From Malaciobacter halophilus (GTDB lineage Bacteria > Campylobacterota > Campylobacteria > Campylobacterales > Arcobacteraceae), in NCBI RefSeq assembly GCF_002837275.1, contig NZ_NXIF01000017.1, positions 1-56,932 of the forward strand: a stretch of 56,932 bases of DNA. The letters are read 5' to 3'. Each line of letters opens with the position of its first letter. Position 1 is the first letter of the stretch. The notes under the pieces are model-generated. The model was not told the DNA's origin. It saw only the letters and a list, made by a program, of their open reading frames with translations, and did no database searches. A program made the translations under genes and the position numbers. Positions 51,887 to 56,932 of this stretch are shown here, piece by piece.

Positions 51887-53488
51887 CTATTTTTTCATAA
51901 TTAAATCAGTAATACTTCTACTTGTAATACTATTTTCTATTAAAATATTAGATATATTAAACTCTTCAATAATATCAAACTCTTTTTTTGTATGAATTTT
52001 TACAATAATTTTATCTGTTGATACAACTTGTTGAATTGTATCACATACTTGAAATAGTTTTTTTGGATTATCAATTGCAACTATTACATATTTTGCCTCT
52101 TTTAAATTAACACTTCTTAAAAGATCTTTATTTGTTGCATTCCCAAATACTACATTATATCCGCTATTAAGAGATTTATAAAAACTTTCAATATTATTTT
52201 CAACAGCAATATAAGATTCACCATTTGCACTTAAATCATCTGCAATATTTCTTCCAAATTCACCTAAACCAAGTATAATTGTATGGTTTGATAACTCTGA
52301 ACTATTTATATCTTGTGCAATGTTTGGTTCCTCTTCTTTACTAAATTTATCTGTAAGAAAAGTAAGATTTTTTAAGATTATTGGAGTAATAATCATAGAT
52401 AAAACAATTGTTACAATCATTATTTGTCCATATGGAGAAGGTACTAAACCTCCAGTTCTTGCTAGTTCTAATAAAGCAAGAGAGAATTCACCAATTTGAA
52501 CTAAACTAAGTGCAGTTTTCATACTAACTCGTTTGTTCTCATTTATTCTAATAATTGAATAAATAATTACAAATTTTAAAATCATTATTGAAACTAATAG
52601 TGATAAAATAATATGTATATATGAAGCTACAATATCAAATTTTAATTGCATCCCCACTGTGATAAAAAAGATTCCTAATAATAAATCTCTAAAAGGAACT
52701 AAATCTGCTTCAGCTTGATGCTTATATCTTGTTTCAGCAATTAACATACCTGCTATAAAAGCTCCAAGAGAGTAAGAAAATCCTAATTCATGAGCTAATA
52801 GTGAAGCTCCAATAGCTAAAAATAGTATTGTACCAACAAAAAGTTCATCTGAGTTTGTTTTTGTTATTGCTTTAAAAAATGGTTCAAGTAAATACTTTCC
52901 AATAATAACCATAAGAGCTAATAAAATTGCCGCGTGTAATACCATCTCTCCTAAAACATCAGAAACAGAACTACTTGAAGCATTACTCATAAATCCAATT
53001 GTCAATAAAATAGGTATAACTGCAATATCTTGCATTATTAAAATACCTAAACTTCTTTGTCCATATCTTCTATTTATTTCACCTGTTTCATTAAATGTTT
53101 TTAAAACTATAGCTGTTGAAGATAAAGCAATTGCTAAAGATAGTACAAATGACACATTTTTTTCAATATCAAATAAAAAATAACTAACAAGAAAAACGAT
53201 TATTGCAGTAATAGATATTTGCAGTGTTCCTGCAACAAAAACCTCATTTTTCATCTTTTTTAAATGACTAAGAGAAAATTCTAGTCCTATTGTAAACATT
53301 AAAAAAACTACACCAAATTCGGCAATCTCTTTTAATGTATGATTGTTTACCGCATCATGTAGATTAAAGCCATATGCGATAATTGTACCTGTAAAAATAT
53401 ATCCAATAATTGTAGGTAGATTAACTTTTTTCAAAACTATATTTATAGTTAAAGCTAAAAAAAGAGAAGTCACTATTATTGTCAGCAT
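51887..53488 (-). CDS. Kef-type cation:proton antiporter (CPA2) with TrkA-N domain
   Basis: 533-aa inner-membrane antiporter, likely K+ or Na+ for H+. N-terminal CPA2 domain of about 12 helices (about 1-380) with GYIFTGTIIAYG, EFGVVFLMFTIGLEFS and ALSSTAIVLKTF, then a cytoplasmic RCK/TrkA-N domain (about 405-530) with the NAD site ILGLGEFGRNIADDL. The C-terminal RCK domain is lacking, which is normal for this subfamily. Monocistronic between leuA and the DUF1538 operon. Confidence 0.88.
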   Translation of the reverse strand: MLTIIVTSLFLALTINIVLKKVNLPTIIGYIFTGTIIAYGFNLHDAVNNHTLKEIAEFGVVFLMFTIGLEFSLSHLKKMKNEVFVAGTLQISITAIIVFLVSYFLFDIEKNVSFVLSLAIALSSTAIVLKTFNETGEINRRYGQRSLGILIMQDIAVIPILLTIGFMSNASSSSVSDVLGEMVLHAAILLALMVIIGKYLLEPFFKAITKTNSDELFVGTILFLAIGASLLAHELGFSYSLGAFIAGMLIAETRYKHQAEADLVPFRDLLLGIFFITVGMQLKFDIVASYIHIILSLLVSIMILKFVIIYSIIRINENKRVSMKTALSLVQIGEFSLALLELARTGGLVPSPYGQIMIVTIVLSMIITPIILKNLTFLTDKFSKEEEPNIAQDINSSELSNHTIILGLGEFGRNIADDLSANGESYIAVENNIESFYKSLNSGYNVVFGNATNKDLLRSVNLKEAKYVIVAIDNPKKLFQVCDTIQQVVSTDKIIVKIHTKKEFDIIEEFNISNILIENSITSRSITDLIMKK

Positions 53489-53557
53489 CAGAATCCTTAC
53501 TAAATTAAAATGTAAAGATTATATCAAATAATTTTTTTCAAACAGATAAATAACTTA

Positions 53558-53582
53558 ATAAAGTAGTTTAAAACTACTTTAT
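53558..53582 (-). terminator. Hairpin after leuA
   Basis: AAAGTAGTTT / AAACTACTTT arms around a central A (53560-53580), two more flanking pairs, five bp past the leuA stop. T-tract is poor on the minus strand. Confidence 0.6.
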
Positions 53583-53586
53583 TATT

Positions 53587-55140
53587 TTATACTTGATGCT
53601 CTGTTTTTTTGGCTAATCTCTCTTTTTGAGACAAGTAAGAATTCAATGCACTAACATATGCATTTGCAGTTGCTAGCATAGTGTCAACACTTAAACCATG
53701 TCCCACAAAAGATGGTGAAGTTTCATCAAATACAACTCTTGTAGTAACTTTTGCTAAAGCATCTTTTCCTTCTGTAACTGATGTAACATTATAACTTTGT
53801 AATTCACCATTATACCCTGTAAGTCTATCAATAGTTTTAAAAATTGCATCCATTGTACCATTACCAATATTTGCATCTGTCATAGTTCCATCATTATGTT
53901 TAATAGATACAGCTGCTGTTGGAACTCCATTTGAACAATCAGATATTTGTAAACCAACTAACTCAAATATTTTATCTTGATTTAAAGACTCATCTGTAAT
54001 CAACATTCTAATATCATCATCTGTTACTTCTTTTTTCTTATCTGCTAAGATTTTAAATTTTTCAAAAGCTGAATTTAACTCTTCATTACTTACTGAATCA
54101 AAACCTAAAGTTGTAATCTTATCTCTAAAAGCTGCACGTCCTGAGTGTTTTCCTAATATTAAAGTTGAATCTTTAATAACACCAACATCTTCAGGTTTCA
54201 TAATTTCATATGTTTCTTGGTGTTTTAAAACACCATCTTGATGTATTCCACTTTCATGAGCAAACGCATTTTTACCAACAATTGCTTTATTTTGTTGTGG
54301 TTCAACTCCTGTAATAGTTGCAACTAATCTTGAAGTAGCATAAATCTCTTTAGTATTTATATCAGTATAAACACCACCAAAAGCATCACCTCTTGTTTTT
54401 ATAGCCATAACAGACTCTTCTAAAGCTGAATTTCCTGCTCTTTCTCCTAATCCATTTATAGTAACCTCAATCTGTCTTGCACCATTAGCAACTGCACTTA
54501 AAGTATTTGCAGTTGCTAAGCCTAAATCATTGTGATTATGAACAGAAATAATTGCTCTATTATTAGCAAAATCAGTTAATTCTTTTACCATTGCTCCTAA
54601 CTCTGTTGGTAATCTATAACCAACAGTATCAGGTAAATTAATAGTTGTAGCTCCAGCAGAAATTACAGCATCCATAACCTCTTTCATAAAAGAGATTTCA
54701 CTTCTTCCTGCATCTTCTAAAGAAAACTCCACATCATCAACAAAAGTTTTTGCATACTCCACAGCATGAATTGCTCTTTTAATAACCTCTTCCTCACTCA
54801 TTTTCAATTTATATTTCATATGAATAGGACTAGTTGCAATAAATGTATGAATTCTATGCATTTTTGCTTTTTGAACAGCTAAAGCAGCTTGTTTAATGTC
54901 ATTTTCAACTGCTCTACTTAAAGAACAGATTGAAGATTTTTCAACTTGTTCAGCAATTCTACTAACAGCATCAAAATCACCTGGACTAGCTGCAGCAAAA
55001 CCTGCTTCAATAACATCAACTCCCAATTTTTCTAATTGCTTAGCAACTTTTATCTTCTCTTCTGTGTTCATTGAACACCCAGGACTTTGCTCCCCATCCC
55101 TTAATGTCGTATCAAATACAACGATTTTATTATTATCCAT
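53587..55140 (-). CDS. leuA: 2-isopropylmalate synthase
   Basis: 517-aa first enzyme of leucine synthesis, condensing acetyl-CoA with 2-ketoisovalerate. Seen: [17 protein letters not shown], the metal-binding [25 protein letters not shown] and a C-terminal LeuA dimer/allosteric domain (about 395-510) with [16 protein letters not shown] and [10 protein letters not shown], needed for leucine feedback. AAGAGG at 55154-55149 precedes the ATG. Its mRNA carries a leucine-rich leader peptide, so control by both feedback and leader translation is likely. leuBCD are not in the window. Confidence 0.96.
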   Translation of the reverse strand: MDNNKIVVFDTTLRDGEQSPGCSMNTEEKIKVAKQLEKLGVDVIEAGFAAASPGDFDAVSRIAEQVEKSSICSLSRAVENDIKQAALAVQKAKMHRIHTFIATSPIHMKYKLKMSEEEVIKRAIHAVEYAKTFVDDVEFSLEDAGRSEISFMKEVMDAVISAGATTINLPDTVGYRLPTELGAMVKELTDFANNRAIISVHNHNDLGLATANTLSAVANGARQIEVTINGLGERAGNSALEESVMAIKTRGDAFGGVYTDINTKEIYATSRLVATITGVEPQQNKAIVGKNAFAHESGIHQDGVLKHQETYEIMKPEDVGVIKDSTLILGKHSGRAAFRDKITTLGFDSVSNEELNSAFEKFKILADKKKEVTDDDIRMLITDESLNQDKIFELVGLQISDCSNGVPTAAVSIKHNDGTMTDANIGNGTMDAIFKTIDRLTGYNGELQSYNVTSVTEGKDALAKVTTRVVFDETSPSFVGHGLSVDTMLATANAYVSALNSYLSQKERLAKKTEHQV

Positions 55141-55236
55141 GATTTTTACCTCTTAAAAAGTATAATTATTATATCAATTTTTCTTTAAAGAAAAAAACTT
55201 AATTCGTGATTTTATGATTTTATATATGTGTAATTA

Positions 55237-55314
55237 TTAGAGTGATTTTGAAAGCAGAAGAAGAGTGTTAACACTTTTGATGAATTGATTATTATAAAAA
55301 TCGAATATTTTCAT
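55237..55314 (-). CDS. leu leader peptide
   Basis: 25-aa frame (starts MKIFDFYNNQFI, ends SVNTLLLLSKSL) preceded by a strong AAGGGAGAG ribosome site and a consensus promoter. Four consecutive leucine codons at 18-21 use CTT, CTT, CTG, CTT, which are uncommon beside TTA in the flanking genes. A palindrome AGTGTTAACACT (55264-55275) lies just before them. The position 97 bp ahead of leuA fits a leucine attenuation leader. I find no classic terminator between it and leuA, so the exact mechanism (transcriptional, translational or Rho-dependent) is open. Confidence 0.7.
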   Translation of the reverse strand: MKIFDFYNNQFIKSVNTLLLLSKSL

Positions 55315-55338
55315 TGTACTCTCCCTTAAATTTGCCAA

Positions 55339-55367
55339 ATTATATTTTAAAAAACTTTTTTTGTCAA
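55339..55367 (-). promoter_or_regulatory. Promoter of the leu leader and leuA
   Basis: On the minus strand TTGACA (55367-55362), exactly 17 bp, TATAAT (55344-55339). The -35 begins 4 bp after the stop codon of the GGDEF gene. A second TATAAT without a -35 stands nearer leuA (55173-55168). Confidence 0.88.
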
Positions 55368-55370
55368 GAG

Positions 55371-56639
55371 TTATTTTGACTTTTCTGACAAAACAACTCT
55401 ATTTTTTCCACTATGTTTTGCTTTATATAAAGCATCATCAGAATACTTATAAATTTTTTCTTCATCTTCAAAATACATATAATTTAAAGTTATTAATCCT
55501 GCTGATACTGTTATTCTTTTTGTAGTTTCATTACCTAAATGTTCTATATTTTCATCAAATATTTTTCTTATAAGTAAATTTGAAAACTCTAAAGACTCAT
55601 TGATATTTAAATTAGAAAAAATTACACCAAACTCTTCTCCACCCAACCTAAAAACATAATCTGATGCCCTTAAAGTTGACTCTTTTAACACTTTTGCTAC
55701 ACTTTTTAAAGCACTATCTCCTTTTAAGTGTCCATACATATCATTATACTTTTTAAAATAGTCAATATCTAAAGTTAAAAGACTAAAATAACCCTTTTCT
55801 CTTTTTACTCTTTGTAACTCATTAGTTATAATTTTATTAAAATATCTTCTATTATAAAGCCTTGTTAAATCATCTTCAATTGTTAGTTGTTCAAGTCTTT
55901 TTTTATCTGTAATATCTTGTCTAATTGTAGTATAACTTACAATCTTTTCATCTTTAAATGAAGGAGTAATAGTTGTAATACAAATAAACTCTTCTGCGTT
56001 TTTTTTCTTAAATTTCATCTCTTCTTGAAAAACTTTCCCTGAATTTATTGTATTCCAAAGTCGTTCATAGACACTTTCTTCAGTATCTTCATGTTTTAAT
56101 ATTTCATAACTTTTCCCAATAAAATCTTCTTTATTATAACCAGTAAACTCATAAAAAGCACTACTTGCATCCATATAAATGCCATTTGCATCAGTAATTG
56201 AGACAAGAACATTTTCATTTATTATTTTAAGAAGGTTATCTTTTTCAAAAAATCTTTCTTGTAAATTATTTTTTATAATACACTCTTGAATAGCTTTTAC
56301 AAGTTCTATTAAGTCTATTGGTTTTATTATAAACTTATTTACATTTAGCTCAATTGCTGTAAGAAAATATTCTAAATCAGAGTATGCAGTAGTTATAATA
56401 ACAGGAACATTACTATTTATTTGTTTTATCATCTCAAGGCCATTTAATTTTGGCATTTGTATATCTGTTATAATTATATCTGGGTTTATTTTATAAAAAA
56501 GCTCTTTACCTTCTTCTCCATTTGTTGCAGTATAAAACCCTTTTATATATTTTTTTAGATGATAACTTACCTCTTGTGCAATTTGTGGTTCATCTTCAAC
56601 ATACAATACAACAATATTTTGTAACAACTCTTTATTCAT
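55371..56639 (-). CDS. Response regulator with PAS and GGDEF domains
   Basis: 422-aa cytoplasmic diguanylate cyclase-type protein: receiver domain (about 8-122) with phospho-acceptor Asp59 in IIITDIQMPKLNG and Lys in NKFIIKPID; PAS domain (about 145-255); GGDEF domain (about 262-420) with active site GGEEF near 334. RASD five residues before it is a c-di-GMP inhibitory I-site. It should make c-di-GMP when phosphorylated. Its ATG lies inside the end of the upstream histidine kinase gene, which is its likely partner. Confidence 0.9.
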   Translation of the reverse strand: MNKELLQNIVVLYVEDEPQIAQEVSYHLKKYIKGFYTATNGEEGKELFYKINPDIIITDIQMPKLNGLEMIKQINSNVPVIITTAYSDLEYFLTAIELNVNKFIIKPIDLIELVKAIQECIIKNNLQERFFEKDNLLKIINENVLVSITDANGIYMDASSAFYEFTGYNKEDFIGKSYEILKHEDTEESVYERLWNTINSGKVFQEEMKFKKKNAEEFICITTITPSFKDEKIVSYTTIRQDITDKKRLEQLTIEDDLTRLYNRRYFNKIITNELQRVKREKGYFSLLTLDIDYFKKYNDMYGHLKGDSALKSVAKVLKESTLRASDYVFRLGGEEFGVIFSNLNINESLEFSNLLIRKIFDENIEHLGNETTKRITVSAGLITLNYMYFEDEEKIYKYSDDALYKAKHSGKNRVVLSEKSK

Positions 56640-56932
56640 TTTTATCCTTTATTACAAGAGGAACAGAAATAATAAAACAAGCACCATCATTACAATTTTT
56701 CATGCTAATTTTACCACCCATATTGTTTTCAATAATAGTCTTTGTCATATATAATCCTATTCCTGTTCCTTTACCTTCCTCTTTTGTTGTAAAATATGGC
56801 TCAAATATCTTATCTTTTATCTTTTCACTTATCCCTTTTGCATTATCTTCTATTTGTACTATTGCATTCTCTTTTTGTTTATATACTCTTATTTTTACTT
56901 TTGCTTCTTCTATCTTTTTCTCTATTAAGGCA
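56632..56932 (-). CDS. Histidine kinase, C-terminal part (cut by window edge)
   Basis: Last 99 residues of a sensor kinase, running beyond 56932. HATPase motifs are seen: VQIEDNAKGIS (G1 box, with Ala in place of the usual Gly), IFEPYFTTKEEGKGTGIGLYMTKTIIE (F and G2 boxes, the key Lys and Gly residues intact), then NMGGKI. Its TAA (56634-56632) overlaps the ATG of the REC-PAS-GGDEF gene by 8 bp, so the two form a two-component pair. Sensor domain unknown. Confidence 0.85.
   Translation of the reverse strand, partial: ALIEKKIEEAKVKIRVYKQKENAIVQIEDNAKGISEKIKDKIFEPYFTTKEEGKGTGIGLYMTKTIIENNMGGKISMKNCNDGACFIISVPLVIKDKNE

Noticed and set aside
55181-55198. Palindrome TTTTTCTTTAAAGAAAAA before leuA as an attenuator terminator
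   Set aside because: It has no GC pairs apart from one and no T-run after it on the minus strand, so it would not be a stable terminator.
1-56932. CRISPR arrays, insertion sequences or prophage
   Set aside because: No regular spaced repeats, transposase motifs, integrase or terminal inverted repeats were seen; the tRNA array shows no attachment-site duplication.

Overview
The window looks like a chromosomal segment of an Arcobacter-like member of the Campylobacterota. This is inferred from strongly AT-rich DNA, Campylobacterota-type versions of MurE, MnmA, malate:quinone oxidoreductase and OmpA, conserved neighbourhoods (NifU-like / TPR / murE; aroQ / amidohydrolase / sppA), and a MutS with a C-terminal HNH nuclease (MutS7 type). 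No phage, transposon or CRISPR array is visible. Most of the segment is ordinary core genome in tight operons, with many TAATG stop/start overlaps.

Layout. 1-5.3 kb: mltC, then a divergent five-gene MoxR/DUF58/vWA operon. 5.3-10.3 kb: a minus-strand group, ileS / 36-aa membrane peptide / NifU-like / TPR protein / murE. 10.3-13.1 kb: malate:quinone oxidoreductase, a CinA-type amidase and a tRNA array (Lys-Glu-Val-Asp) whose consensus promoter lies across the 3' end of the amidase gene. 13.1-28.8 kb: a large block that I read as an acetate uptake and activation region. It holds a Cache-domain histidine kinase and OmpR-type regulator, a DUF4212 + sodium:solute symporter pair, a DUF485 + ActP-like symporter pair, two copies of a module made of a cNMP/CBS/DUF294 protein plus a DEDDh exonuclease, and ackA-pta-ackA. 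The first large symporter subunit is interrupted by one in-frame TAA. Direct repeats of TGCTA spaced 11 bp apart stand in front of the two symporter operons and of pta, and are a plausible binding site for the OmpR-type regulator encoded here.

28.8-35.6 kb: a minus operon (aroQ, probable aminodeoxyfutalosine deaminase, sppA) diverges from an M24 peptidase / folK / mnmA / mnmA group. The two mnmA genes are very different from each other, and between them lies a decayed copy of the 3' end of folK. 35.6-46 kb: a candidate small RNA, prs, an OmpA-like protein, lepA, a YceI protein, a ComF-type protein, hisH / SDR epimerase / hisA / 49-aa membrane peptide / MFS transporter, then a TetR regulator and an HPP membrane protein that share a near-identical operator. 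46-56.9 kb, all minus: DUF1538 protein / thioredoxin / haem-binding protein / mutS7-HNH, a Kef-type antiporter, leuA preceded by a leader peptide with four consecutive leucine codons, and a REC-PAS-GGDEF protein after a histidine kinase cut by the window edge.

The most interesting points are the shared repeat linking sensor, transporters and acetate activation; the nonsense codon in the symporter; the MutS-HNH fusion; the leu leader peptide; the folK scar beside a foreign-looking mnmA; and the twin TetR operators. All function calls rest on motifs read by eye; no database search was run.
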